DNA of 9,044 nucleotides from Gammaproteobacteria bacterium (GTDB lineage Bacteria > Pseudomonadota > Gammaproteobacteria > Pseudomonadales > Pseudomonadaceae). Position numbers and translations under genes: made by a program. The notes below the pieces were generated by a model that had not been told where the DNA came from, did no database searches, and was given only the letters and a program-made list of their open reading frames with translations. The stretch is from NCBI GenBank assembly GCA_012735335.1, contig JAAYHO010000078.1:1-9044 (forward strand), given 5' to 3'. Positions 1-7,489 of this stretch are shown here, one piece after another; position 1 is the first letter of the stretch, and every line of letters starts with the position of its first letter.

Positions 1-768
1 GCGCTCCGGGTTGCCGATGCCAGCCACTGCCTGGACCCGGGGCGGCGCGCGCCATTCCCCCGGACGGACCCGTTCGCCGGTCTTCAGGTTGACCAGTACA
101 CTGGCCTGCAGACGCATGGCGTAGGCGCCGTCGGCATCCTTGTCGGCGCCGGTGCGAATCAGCATGTCCGCCTCTGCCAGGCGGCTGGCGGGCTCGCGCA
201 GCGGCCCCTCCGGCAGGCAGCGGCCATTGCCCAGACCCCGGGCGTGATCAATCATCACCAGCTCCAGGGTCCGCCCCATGCGGTAATGCTGCAGACCATC
301 ATCGCTGATGATCACATCCACCGGCGAATGCTCCAGCAGGTAGCGCCCGGCCCGGGGGCGATCCGGATCTATCACCACCGGCACCTGACAGCGGCTGGCA
401 ATCAGCAGCGGCTCATCACCGACCTGCTCCGGGCCATCCTGCCGCGGCTGTACCCGCCAGGGCAGCGACGGCGGCTTGCCGCCGTAACCACGACTGATGA
501 CTCCTACCCGCAGACCGCGACTGCGCAGGTGCTCCACCAGCCAGATGACCATCGGCGTCTTGCCGGTGCCACCCAGGGTGATATTGCCAACCACGATCAG
601 CGGTACCGGGGGTTGCCAACTGGCAGAGGGGTTGTCCAGATAGCGCTGGCGTTTGTTCAAGGCCAGGCGCTGGTACAGGCTGGACAGCGGTCTGAGCAGC
701 GCCAGCCAGCTGTGTTGCCCATACCAGGCGCGCAACAGGCGCTGCTGCAGATCCGGGGTGCGCTTCAT
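1..768 (-). CDS. lpxK: Tetraacyldisaccharide 4'-kinase LpxK (3' end cut by window edge)
   Basis: LpxK phosphorylates the 4' position of the lipid A disaccharide precursor at the cytoplasmic face of the inner membrane, a late essential step of lipid A synthesis. The 256 residues visible begin [12 protein letters not shown]. They carry the family P-loop [13 protein letters not shown] at about residues 60-72, the ISRGYGG motif at 91-97, ISDDGLQH at 154-161, and [12 protein letters not shown] just before the edge. The family is usually about 330 residues, so roughly the last quarter lies outside the window. The ATG at 768 overlaps the exbD stop as ATGA and has only a weak Shine-Dalgarno, so translation is probably coupled to exbD. 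It is the last visible gene of the comEC-exbB-exbD-lpxK run. Identification is firm. Confidence 0.97.
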   Translation of the reverse strand, partial: MKRTPDLQQRLLRAWYGQHSWLALLRPLSSLYQRLALNKRQRYLDNPSASWQPPVPLIVVGNITLGGTGKTPMVIWLVEHLRSRGLRVGVISRGYGGKPPSLPWRVQPRQDGPEQVGDEPLLIASRCQVPVVIDPDRPRAGRYLLEHSPVDVIISDDGLQHYRMGRTLELVMIDHARGLGNGRCLPEGPLREPASRLAEADMLIRTGADKDADGAYAMRLQASVLVNLKTGERVRPGEWRAPPRVQAVAGIGNPER

Positions 769-1196
769 GGAGCCGGTTTTTCCATCTCGTTGGTGGTCAG
801 GCGCAGGCGGGTGAAGCCCTGCTGGCCTGCGGCATCCATGGCAGTGATCACCGCCTGGTGCGGGGTATTGGCATCGGCGGTGATCACCACCGGCTGCCGG
901 GTATCCCCGGCAGCTTCTCGAGCCAATGCGGACTTGAGGGTGTCCAGCGTCGGGTTGATCAGGGTCTTGCCATTGATCGCCACTTCCCCGGCGGCGGAGA
1001 TCAGCACTTCGATCTGCTGCTGGGTGGACGGATCGACATGCTCGCCGGAGGCGGATTCGGGCAGATCGACCTTCAGCTGGGTTTCCCGGGTGAAGGTGGT
1101 CGAGACCATGAAGAAGATCAGCAACAGGAACACCACATCAATCAGCGGTGTCAGGTTGATATCCGTCTCGACCCGGGTCCTGCGTCGGAAGTTCAT
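765..1196 (-). CDS. exbD: ExbD/TolR-family biopolymer transport protein
   Basis: This 143-residue protein is the ExbD/TolR partner of a proton-driven ExbB/TolQ-type motor in the inner membrane. It has a short cytoplasmic N-terminus, then one membrane segment at about residues 16-34 starting [18 protein letters not shown]. Asp20 lies in that segment at the position of the essential proton-carrying aspartate of this family (Asp25 in E. coli ExbD). A periplasmic domain of about 100 residues follows and ends in a charged tail. The ATG at 1196 lies 3 bases after the exbB stop, and the TGA overlaps the lpxK ATG, so the three genes look like one translationally coupled unit. No tonB gene is adjacent, so the outer-membrane partner is unknown. 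It could equally be named TolR-like; exbD is preferred because no tolA, tolB or pal is nearby. Confidence 0.92.
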   Translation of the reverse strand: MNFRRRTRVETDINLTPLIDVVFLLLIFFMVSTTFTRETQLKVDLPESASGEHVDPSTQQQIEVLISAAGEVAINGKTLINPTLDTLKSALAREAAGDTRQPVVITADANTPHQAVITAMDAAGQQGFTRLRLTTNEMEKPAP

Positions 1197-1199
1197 GGC

Positions 1200-1910
1200 T
1201 CAGTTTCCCTTGGCTGCTGCCGGGGCGCGGCGGGGGGTGCGCTTTTCTGCGGCCTGGCCGGCGGCTGCACTGCCGTTGCCCCCGCCATTCCCGTTCAACC
1301 CGACATCCCGGTGACCCTGCAGCACCTCGACCAGCTTGGTGGCCTCCTGCTCCATGGCCACCACCAGCTCGTCCACCCGGCGGCTGAGAAAACGGTGAAA
1401 GAACAGCGCGGGAATGGCCACGGTCAGGCCAGCGGCGGTGGTGATCAGAGCCATGGAAATGCCCCCGGCCAGCACCGCCGTGTTACCGGTACCCTGCAGC
1501 ATCACCGCATTGAACACCTCGATCATGCCCAGCACCGTACCCAGCAGACCCAACAGCGGAGATATCGCAGCGATGGTGCCCAGGGTGCTCAGGTAGCGCT
1601 CCAGTTCATGGATGACCTTGGTCGCGGCCTCCTGAATGCACTCCTTCATCACCTCGCGGCCGTGGTGGGCGTTGGCCAGTCCCGCAGCCAGCACTTCACC
1701 CAGCGGGGAATCGGCACGCAGCGACTTGAGGCGGTTGGTATCCAATTGCCCTTCCTTGACCCAGCGCCAGACCTGGCCGACCAGACTGGGCGGTGCCACC
1801 CGTGCACTGCGCAGCGTCCACAGACGCTCAAGGACGATGGCAGCAGCCACTACCGAGGACAGTATGATCGGCAGCATCAGCCAACCACCGGCTTTGATCA
1901 ATTCCCACAC
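1200..1910 (-). CDS. exbB: ExbB/TolQ/MotA-family proton channel subunit
   Basis: This is the channel-forming partner of the ExbD protein encoded next to it, a proton-motive-force energiser in the inner membrane. The 236 residues contain membrane segments at about 12-30, 108-135 and 152-172. The core motifs are GTIAAISPLLGLLGTVLGMI (111-130) and ISMALITTAAGL (151-162), typical of the MotA/TolQ/ExbB domain. By hand alignment Thr125 and Thr158 match the pore threonines 148 and 181 of E. coli ExbB, while E. coli Glu176 falls on Met153. The C-terminus (about 206-236) is a low-complexity Gly/Ala/Asn tail with basic residues, likely disordered. I chose the GTG at 1910 because a GGAGGG sits 7 bases upstream and WELIKAGGW is a natural family N-terminus. 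A TTG at 1925 would add five residues and bury that ribosome-binding site. It lies 46 bases after the comEC stop. Confidence 0.92.
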   Translation of the reverse strand: MWELIKAGGWLMLPIILSSVVAAAIVLERLWTLRSARVAPPSLVGQVWRWVKEGQLDTNRLKSLRADSPLGEVLAAGLANAHHGREVMKECIQEAATKVIHELERYLSTLGTIAAISPLLGLLGTVLGMIEVFNAVMLQGTGNTAVLAGGISMALITTAAGLTVAIPALFFHRFLSRRVDELVVAMEQEATKLVEVLQGHRDVGLNGNGGGNGSAAAGQAAEKRTPRRAPAAAKGN

Positions 1911-1917
1911 AGACGTT

Positions 1918-1923
1918 CCCTCC
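1918..1923 (-). promoter_or_regulatory. Ribosome binding site deciding the exbB start
   Basis: On the minus strand GGAGGG is followed by seven bases and then GTG (1910-1908). This is close to the ideal Shine-Dalgarno and favours GTG over the in-frame TTG at 1925, whose own codon overlaps the purine run. Confidence 0.7.
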
Positions 1924-1956
1924 AAAGTTGTCTTGTCCAGATCCGGCGGGCCTCGG

Positions 1957-4251
1957 CTAGCGTTGCATCAGCCGAACCGCATCCTGATCTTCATGCCAGA
2001 AGCGTTGTGCATGCTTGCGCCAGGTCCAGGCCTGACGGGTCTTCCCTGTGTCATCCAGGACAAAGCGTGTCGCTCCAGCGGTCGCAGTATAAACCGGTTC
2101 GGCATCCAATTCGCGGTATCGTTCCACAACCCGAGGATGTGGATGGCCATATTGGCTGTGCCGAGCGGCGCTGAACACCACCCAGCCGGGATTGACGGCA
2201 CGAATGAACGCATAGGACGACGAACTGCGGCTGCCATGATGGGGTGCCAGCAGTACATCAGCCGTCAATTCCCGCAGCAGCATCTGGTACTCACCGCGTA
2301 TGCCCACATCCCCCGGCAACAGCACGGCGCCCTGCGCCGTTGCCACCCGCAGCACACAGGACTGCTCGTTGGCGGAGACCGGGGGCGGCGGGCTGTGCAG
2401 TATATCGAAGCGCACCCCATCCCACTCCCAGAACTGGCCAACCCGGCAGGGCTCAACCGCCAGGCGCGGATCCTGATCCTGCACCTGCCCAGCAACTACC
2501 TGCGCTACCGGCATATGCTCGGTAATGAAGGGCGCGCCACCGGCGTGGTCATTGTCCGCATGACTGAGCAGCAGCATATCCAGCTTGCGCACACCCAGCG
2601 CCAGCAGCGCCGGATGCACCACGGCCTCGCCCAGATCGAAGCCACTGGCAAAACGAGCTCCGGTATCGTAGAGCAGATCGTGTCTATGGGTCTGCACCAG
2701 CACCGACAGCCCCTGCCCCACATCCAGCACGGTCACCCACAACTGTCCGGGTTCCGGACGCGGCTGGGGTGGCAGAAACAGGGCCAGCACACAGGCAGCA
2801 GCAGGCAGTGCCAGCAACCGGGCCATGGGGCTGAGCAGCGCGGTGACGCCCACCAGCCCCAGCAGGAACCCCACCCAGCCGGGATAGGCCAGTCGCTCGG
2901 CCTGACGGATAAAGGCCAGCCACTCCAGAGCGGAGAACAGCCAGTTGAGCAGCCGCGCCGCCCACTGCACCAGCCAGGGCCAGTCAAACAGCAGTTGCAG
3001 CAGGGCACCGAGCATGGCTGCGGGCACCACCAGCAGGCTGACCCAGGGAATGGCGAGGATATTGGCCAGCGGTGAGGTAATGCTGCCGGGCATGCACCAG
3101 AGCAACAGCCAGGGCCACAGGCCGATGAACACCACCCATTGCGCCCGTCCCCACTTCCACCACAGATTGCCGGCACTCAGCCGTGCGGCCATGCCATACA
3201 GCAGCAGCCCGACCGCCATGAAGGATAACCAGAACCCGGCGCGCAACGGTGCCGCCGGGTTCCAGGCCACCACCGCAGCAAAGGCGATCAGCCAGAAGGT
3301 CCAGAGCCCAGGCTGGCGATACAGCAGCTGAATCAGCAGGCCGAGACTGATCATCAGCAGCGACCGCTGTACCGGCACATCGAATCCAGCCAGCAAGGCA
3401 TAGGCTGCTGCCACCAGGATCACCAGCGGAATGGCCAGCCACAGTCGCGGCCAGGGCCAGAGCAGTAACCCGCTGCGCCCGAGCAGGGTAATCAGGCCGA
3501 ACACCGCCGCCGCCAGCATGCCCACGTGCAACCCGGAGATGACCATCAGGTGGGCAGTCCCGGTGGCCTGCAGGCTCAGCCAGTCCTGCTTGCTCAGCAC
3601 GCTCTTGTCCCCTACCACCAGGGCGATCAACCGCTCTCCACCGGGCTGCTCGGCCAGTACCCCGCGCAGTTGCTGTCTGATCTGCTGGCGCAGGGCGGCA
3701 ATCCCCGGCACCAGAAGCTCATCAGCCAGACGCTGGCCACTGCGCACACTGCCCAGCGCGCCGATACCCTGGGCGTACAGCCAGGCTTCATAGTCGAACC
3801 CCCCGGGATTGGACATGCCCGCCGGGCGGCGCAGACTGATCTCGAAACGCCAACGCTCCCCGGGATTGACCGCCTCACCACCAAACCAATGGGCGCGGAT
3901 CGGCGGCAGTGACTGGCCACTCTCGACCAGCTGCGCCTGCTCCAGTTCGAAACGCCAACCGGTTTCCGTGGGCTGGGGCAAACCAGCGACCTGGGCGGTA
4001 ATCAGTACCCGCTGGCCGTCGAGCTCGGGAGAGAGACGCTGATCCAGCAACTGTTGATGGGACAGACAGGCCCAGGTCAGGCCCAGACCGAAAGGCAGCA
4101 GATAGCGCAGGCCGCGCAGACGCTGGAACCGCCAGCCCAGGGGTGCCGGCAACAGGATGGACAGAGGCAGCCACCAGGGCGGCAGGCTGGCCCAGCTCAG
4201 CGGCAGCAACAGGCCACCGATCAGGGCCAGCAGGAGCAGTGGCACAACCAT
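1957..4251 (-). CDS. comEC: ComEC/Rec2-family DNA internalisation protein
   Basis: ComEC forms the inner-membrane channel that carries single-stranded DNA into the cytoplasm during natural transformation. From the ATG at 4251 the protein has 764 residues, usual for Gram-negative ComEC. It starts with a hydrophobic run (VVPLLLLALIGGLLLPLSW). An N-terminal DUF4131-like soluble segment follows, then the Competence domain with the hallmark TGTAHLMVISGLHVGM and many membrane helices. The C-terminal metallo-beta-lactamase-like domain begins VTVLDVGQGLSVLV and has SHADNDHAGG (about residues 562-571), LLPGDVG and LLAPHHGSRSSSS. The active-site histidines and aspartates look intact. An in-frame ATG at 4317 would add 22 polar residues but has no Shine-Dalgarno, whereas GGAG lies 10 bases before 4251. 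It heads the leftward cluster; no other competence gene is visible. Confidence 0.95.
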   Translation of the reverse strand: MVVPLLLLALIGGLLLPLSWASLPPWWLPLSILLPAPLGWRFQRLRGLRYLLPFGLGLTWACLSHQQLLDQRLSPELDGQRVLITAQVAGLPQPTETGWRFELEQAQLVESGQSLPPIRAHWFGGEAVNPGERWRFEISLRRPAGMSNPGGFDYEAWLYAQGIGALGSVRSGQRLADELLVPGIAALRQQIRQQLRGVLAEQPGGERLIALVVGDKSVLSKQDWLSLQATGTAHLMVISGLHVGMLAAAVFGLITLLGRSGLLLWPWPRLWLAIPLVILVAAAYALLAGFDVPVQRSLLMISLGLLIQLLYRQPGLWTFWLIAFAAVVAWNPAAPLRAGFWLSFMAVGLLLYGMAARLSAGNLWWKWGRAQWVVFIGLWPWLLLWCMPGSITSPLANILAIPWVSLLVVPAAMLGALLQLLFDWPWLVQWAARLLNWLFSALEWLAFIRQAERLAYPGWVGFLLGLVGVTALLSPMARLLALPAAACVLALFLPPQPRPEPGQLWVTVLDVGQGLSVLVQTHRHDLLYDTGARFASGFDLGEAVVHPALLALGVRKLDMLLLSHADNDHAGGAPFITEHMPVAQVVAGQVQDQDPRLAVEPCRVGQFWEWDGVRFDILHSPPPPVSANEQSCVLRVATAQGAVLLPGDVGIRGEYQMLLRELTADVLLAPHHGSRSSSSYAFIRAVNPGWVVFSAARHSQYGHPHPRVVERYRELDAEPVYTATAGATRFVLDDTGKTRQAWTWRKHAQRFWHEDQDAVRLMQR

Positions 4252-4289
4252 GTGCGGAAGACTCCGATATTCTGAAATGCGGCACAGGT

Positions 4290-4305
4290 GGTAGTCCTGA
4301 CTACC
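4290..4305. promoter_or_regulatory. Near-perfect palindrome in the comEC / DUF2062 divergent gap
   Basis: GGTAGTC and GACTACC form perfect 7-bp arms around a 2-bp CT centre. The site is 38 bases upstream of the comEC ATG and 45 bases upstream of the DUF2062 ATG, so a bound protein could affect both. Neither side shows a convincing sigma70 promoter. A smaller inverted repeat, GTTGC-TTGACT-GCAAC, lies at 4322-4337. Operator function is inferred from symmetry and position only; the regulator is unknown. Confidence 0.35.
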
Positions 4306-4350
4306 TATTGGGGGCATAATCGTTGCTTGACTGCAACCCGACCACCTGCG

Positions 4351-4875
4351 ATGCCACGTGAGCTACTGAAGCGCTACATGCCCAGCCCGGAACGGATCAA
4401 ACGCAACAGATCGCTGCGTTTTCTGGGGACCATCCTGCACGACCCGAATCTCTGGCATATCACCCGCCACAGTGTGGCCCGGGCGATGGCCTGTGGTCTG
4501 TTCGTGGCCATGCTGCCGATCCCGATGCAGATGCTGCTATCCGCCTTCTTCGCCGTGATGGTGCGCGCCAACCTGCCGATCTCGGTGGGCCTGGTCTGGC
4601 TGACCAACCCCATCACCATGCCGCCGGTCTTCTTCGCCCAGTACAAGATAGGCACCCTGCTGCTGGGTGCCCCCGAACGCAGCATGCCCATGGAGCTGTC
4701 GCTTACCTGGCTGACCACGGAAATCCAGCATATCTGGCAGCCCATGCTGGTCGGCTCGCTGCTGACCGGCGTGATCTGCGGTGCCGTCGGCTACTTCGGC
4801 ACCCTGTTGTATTGGCGATTCTGGGTATCGCGCAACTGGAAGCGCCGCAAATTGCGACGCCGTCGCCAATCCTGA
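4351..4875 (+). CDS. DUF2062 domain membrane protein
   Basis: This 174-residue protein belongs to the DUF2062 family, whose biochemical role is not established. A basic N-terminus (MPRELLKRYMPSPERIKRNR) leads to the family block HDPNLWHITRHSVARAMACG. A hydrophobic stretch with AMLPIPMQMLLSAFFAV follows, then the signature NLPISVGLVWLTNPITMPPVF. A second membrane segment lies near residues 131-156 and the tail is strongly basic (WKRRKLRRRRQS), which should stay in the cytoplasm. The ATG at 4351 is chosen because family proteins begin close to this motif. An upstream in-frame GTG at 4288 would add 21 unrelated residues and overlap the palindrome. No clear ribosome-binding site was seen. It is divergent from comEC and ends 6 bases before the lolD stop in the convergent direction. 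Confidence 0.86.
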   Translation: MPRELLKRYMPSPERIKRNRSLRFLGTILHDPNLWHITRHSVARAMACGLFVAMLPIPMQMLLSAFFAVMVRANLPISVGLVWLTNPITMPPVFFAQYKIGTLLLGAPERSMPMELSLTWLTTEIQHIWQPMLVGSLLTGVICGAVGYFGTLLYWRFWVSRNWKRRKLRRRRQS

Positions 4876-4881
4876 GCGGAC

Positions 4882-5568
4882 CTACAGCTCACGCTGGACC
4901 AATCGGCCCTCACTGAGGGTCAGCGCCCTATCCATCTGCGCTGCCAGCCCGAGGTCGTGGGTAACCACCAGAAATGCAGTATGCAGGCGCTGACTGAGCT
5001 CCAGAATGAGTTGCTGCACACTGCGTGCGGTGTGCTGGTCGAGGTTGCCGGTGGGCTCATCCAGCAGTACACAGGCGGGCTCATTAATCAACGCCCGGGC
5101 AATGGCCACGCGCTGGCGTTCGCCGCCGGACAGCTCCGCCGGTTTGTGTCCGGCCCGGGCGCCCAGCCCTACCCGTTCGAGCATGGCCATGCCCCGCTCC
5201 CGGGCCTGCCTGATCGGCGTTGCACCAATCAGCAGCGGCATGCACACATTCTCCAGCGCAGTGAACTCCGCCAGCAGATGGTGGAACTGGTAGACAAAGC
5301 CCAGCTCGCTGTTGCGCATGCGCCCGCGTTCGGACTCCTTAAGGGCGGACATCTGCCGCCCGGCCAGCCAGACCTCGCCACGGGTCGGGGTATCCAGCCC
5401 GCCGAGCATGTTCAGCAGCGTGGTCTTGCCCGAGCCGGAACTGCCGACGATCGCCACCCGCTCGCCGGCATGCAGCAGCAGATCGACATTATCCAACACC
5501 TGCAGACTCTGCGGCCCGACCGCATATTCCTTGCTCAGCTTGCGGCACTCCAGTACTACCTCAGTCAT
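4882..5568 (-). CDS. lolD: Lipoprotein-releasing ABC transporter ATP-binding subunit LolD
   Basis: LolD hydrolyses ATP at the cytoplasmic face to drive release of outer-membrane lipoproteins from the inner membrane to the chaperone LolA. The 228 residues contain Walker [10 protein letters not shown] (42-50), Q-loop Gln94 within FVYQFHHLL, signature [15 protein letters not shown] (146-160), Walker [12 protein letters not shown] (167-177) and switch His204. [18 protein letters not shown] is the segment characteristic of the LolD/MacB subfamily. The ATG at 5568 sits inside the end of the permease gene (8-base overlap), giving [15 protein letters not shown] as in other LolD proteins. An upstream in-frame ATG would add 12 residues from within the permease gene and is unlikely. 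In Pseudomonas, as I recall, lolE follows lolD; here a convergent gene ends 6 bases away instead. Confidence 0.96.
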   Translation of the reverse strand: MTEVVLECRKLSKEYAVGPQSLQVLDNVDLLLHAGERVAIVGSSGSGKTTLLNMLGGLDTPTRGEVWLAGRQMSALKESERGRMRNSELGFVYQFHHLLAEFTALENVCMPLLIGATPIRQARERGMAMLERVGLGARAGHKPAELSGGERQRVAIARALINEPACVLLDEPTGNLDQHTARSVQQLILELSQRLHTAFLVVTHDLGLAAQMDRALTLSEGRLVQREL

Positions 5569-6805
5569 AACGCAGGGCCTCCGCCGGTTCGGTACGGGAT
5601 GCACGCCAGGCCGGATACAGGGTCGCCAGGAAGCTCATACCCAGGGCCGCGCCGCAGATGATGATGACATCCGTCCAGATCAGCTGGGACGGCAGATAAC
5701 TGATGAAATACACATCGGAGCTGAGAAACTGGGTACCCAGCAAGCGCTCCAGCCCGGCGACCATGGCCGACACGTTGAGCGCCGCCAGCACCCCGAGGAT
5801 GCCCCCGGCCAGGGTGCCGACCACGCCGATGACCGAACCCTGGACCATGAAAATGCCCATGATGGTCCCCGGTGATGCACCCAGGGTACGCAGGATGGCA
5901 ATGTCGGCCTTCTTGTCGGTCACCACCATGACCAGGGTCGAGATGATATTGAACGCCGCCACGGCAATGATCAGCAGCAGCAACAGACCGATCATGGTCT
6001 TCTCCATGCGGATCGCCGCAAACAGGTTACCGTGGCTGCGCGTCCAGTCCTGAGCAAAATAACTGCCGGGCAGCTCGGTCACCAGTTCCCAGGCGACCTT
6101 CGGTGCCTGGAACAGATCCTCCAGCTGCAGACGCACACCCTGCACCTGCCCCGGCTGCCAGCGACTCAGGCGCGCCGCATCAGCCACATGGATCATCGCC
6201 AGCGAGCCGTCCAGCTCGGCACCAACCTTGAATACACCGACCACATGAAAGCGCTTGAGCCGGGGGAAGACACCCGCCGGGGTCACCGAGGCCTCGGGCA
6301 TGACAAAGGTCAGCTTGTCCCCCGGCTGCACACTGAAGCGCCGGGCAATCAGCTCGCCGATGATGATACCGAACTCGCCTTCCTGCAGATCCGCCAGTGC
6401 CCCGACCTGCATATGCTCATCAATGATCGACACCCGCCGCTCGGCCTCGGGATCGATACCGGTGGCCAGCACCGGCACCACACTGCCATTGTGCGTCAGC
6501 ATGCCCTGCATCTGGATAAAGGGCGCTGCGGCCTCAACCTGCGGGTGCGCCTCAAGCTCGGAGGCCAGGCTGCGCCAGTCATCGATCGGCTGATAACCAT
6601 TGATACTGGCATGCGGCACCATGCCGAGAATCCGCGTGCGCAGCTCCCGATCAAAGCCGTTCATCACCGACAGCACCAGAATCATTACCAGCACCCCGAG
6701 GGTCAGCCCGAGCATGGAAATGAGTGAGATAAAGGAGATGAAATGATTGCGACGCTTGGCCCGCGTATAACGCAGCCCGACAAAAAACGGTAAGGGTCTG
6801 AACAT
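5561..6805 (-). CDS. lolC: LolC/LolE-family lipoprotein-releasing permease (possible single-permease LolF type)
   Basis: This is the membrane subunit partnering LolD, extracting lipoproteins from the inner membrane and passing them to LolA. The 414 residues show the family topology. TM1 spans about 24-48, preceded by [22 protein letters not shown] large periplasmic domain covers about 50-268. Three C-terminal membrane segments lie near 270-296, 315-345 and 378-398. [17 protein letters not shown] (298-313) is the cytoplasmic coupling loop typical of FtsX-type permeases. In the periplasmic domain, residues 170-181 ([12 protein letters not shown]) match the proline-bounded hook region of LolC that binds LolA. 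It is the only Lol permease gene seen, so the transporter could be a homodimer (LolF-like), or a second permease could be encoded elsewhere. lolD overlaps its 3' end by 8 bases. Confidence 0.87.
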   Translation of the reverse strand: MFRPLPFFVGLRYTRAKRRNHFISFISLISMLGLTLGVLVMILVLSVMNGFDRELRTRILGMVPHASINGYQPIDDWRSLASELEAHPQVEAAAPFIQMQGMLTHNGSVVPVLATGIDPEAERRVSIIDEHMQVGALADLQEGEFGIIIGELIARRFSVQPGDKLTFVMPEASVTPAGVFPRLKRFHVVGVFKVGAELDGSLAMIHVADAARLSRWQPGQVQGVRLQLEDLFQAPKVAWELVTELPGSYFAQDWTRSHGNLFAAIRMEKTMIGLLLLLIIAVAAFNIISTLVMVVTDKKADIAILRTLGASPGTIMGIFMVQGSVIGVVGTLAGGILGVLAALNVSAMVAGLERLLGTQFLSSDVYFISYLPSQLIWTDVIIICGAALGMSFLATLYPAWRASRTEPAEALRYD

Positions 6806-6858
6806 GGATTACCAGTTACCTGTGGGGATAAGCCCGATGAATGGCTGTTCGGCTGCAC

Positions 6859-6886
6859 ATGTTACACTGAAACCGGTTTCGGTAAA
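6859..6886 (-). promoter_or_regulatory. Candidate sigma70 promoter for lolC-lolD
   Basis: On the minus strand TTTACC (6886-6881) and TAACAT (6864-6859) match -35 and -10 consensus at 4 of 6 positions each and are 16 bases apart. Their position, 54 bases before the lolC ATG, suits the lol genes. The score is modest, so this is a candidate only. Confidence 0.35.
6869..6880. promoter_or_regulatory. 12-bp perfect palindrome GAAACCGGTTTC in the lolC / pilZ divergent gap
   Basis: GAAACC is directly followed by GGTTTC, inside the spacer of the candidate lolC promoter and 24 bases upstream of the PilZ-gene ATG. TTAC (6862-6865) and GTAA (6882-6885) flank it, widening the dyad with slightly unequal spacing. 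A repressor bound here would block the putative lolC promoter. No regulator family can be assigned. Confidence 0.35.
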
Positions 6887-6904
6887 CCAGCAAGGTAGAA
6901 TGTC

Positions 6905-7489
6905 ATGCAGCCAGCCAATCCAACCGATGTGCATGCAGGTTACTTTCAACTTGCAGATGAACTGGCACTGGATTATCAGTTGATCGAGCCGCCCGGTGAC
7001 GACCAACTGCACACCGATGATTCCTCCCCGCTGTTCGGTCTGCTGGGGGAGTTACAGCTGCTGGAGCACGAGTCGCAGCACCTGCTGCGCCAGATCGGTG
7101 AACGCGATCGGGTACTGGCTGCCTGCCTCAAGACCTTCAGCAAACGTATCGACCTGCTCGGCCAGGGGCTATCCATGCAGCTGTCCGTGAACATGGGCAA
7201 ACCGGTAGCCGTCACCCTCAGCGAGGTGGGCCTGACCTTCTCCACCGACCAGCCGCTGGCGGTCGGACAATGGCTATCCCTGCGCCTGCTATTATCAGAA
7301 GCATCCGGCCTGGCAACGATTGCGCAGATTGCCGACTGTGCCCGGGATTCGACTTCCGGGCGCTGCACAGTGCAGGTAAGCTTCCACCACGGCAACGAGG
7401 CCCAACGGCAGTTGCTGGCGCGCTATATCGTGCAGAAACAGGCACAGGACATCCGTGCCGCAAAACACAACGAAAGGACATCGACATGA
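6905..7489 (+). CDS. Atypical PilZ-domain protein
   Basis: PilZ domains often bind cyclic di-GMP, but this 194-residue protein has a degenerate version. The N-terminal part (1-90) is acidic and then helical with many Leu/Gln (LGELQLLEHESQHLLRQI), possibly a short coiled coil. The PilZ-like beta barrel lies at about 92-177. TLSEVGLTF (104-112) stands where DxSxxG is expected: Ser106 and Gly109 are kept and the Asp is Thr104. VQVSFHHG and LARYIVQKQ (171-179) match the usual C-terminal end of such domains. No RxxxR motif precedes the barrel, so nucleotide binding is doubtful. The ATG at 6905 follows CAAGG at a usable distance. The TGA overlaps the next start (ATGA). The matching gene sits in the same lol/sthA neighbourhood in Pseudomonas, as I recall. 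The family call is made by eye and is moderately sure. Confidence 0.75.
   Translation: MQPANPTDVHAGYFQLADELALDYQLIEPPGDDQLHTDDSSPLFGLLGELQLLEHESQHLLRQIGERDRVLAACLKTFSKRIDLLGQGLSMQLSVNMGKPVAVTLSEVGLTFSTDQPLAVGQWLSLRLLLSEASGLATIAQIADCARDSTSGRCTVQVSFHHGNEAQRQLLARYIVQKQAQDIRAAKHNERTST

Noticed and set aside
858..2174. Long rightward open frame of 438 codons across exbD, exbB and the end of comEC
   Set aside because: It is antisense to three well-supported genes, its product is low-complexity and rich in His, Gln and Gly with no motif, and such frames are expected opposite GC-rich genes.
1636..3075. Rightward open frame of 479 codons across exbB and comEC
   Set aside because: It is a shadow frame rich in Gln, His and Pro lying over the exbB 5' part and the conserved metallo-beta-lactamase domain of comEC; no family motif.
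4252..4317. Upstream start for comEC at 4317
   Set aside because: There is no ribosome-binding site, the added 22 residues are polar and unlike ComEC N-termini, and they cross the palindrome in the divergent gap.
4288..4350. Upstream GTG start for the DUF2062 gene
   Set aside because: The extra 21 residues precede the family-like beginning MPRELLKRYMP and overlap the palindrome; no ribosome-binding site supports it.
6809..7012. 67-codon leftward frame upstream of lolC
   Set aside because: It overlaps the start of the PilZ gene and the likely promoter region, and shows no domain; regarded as chance.
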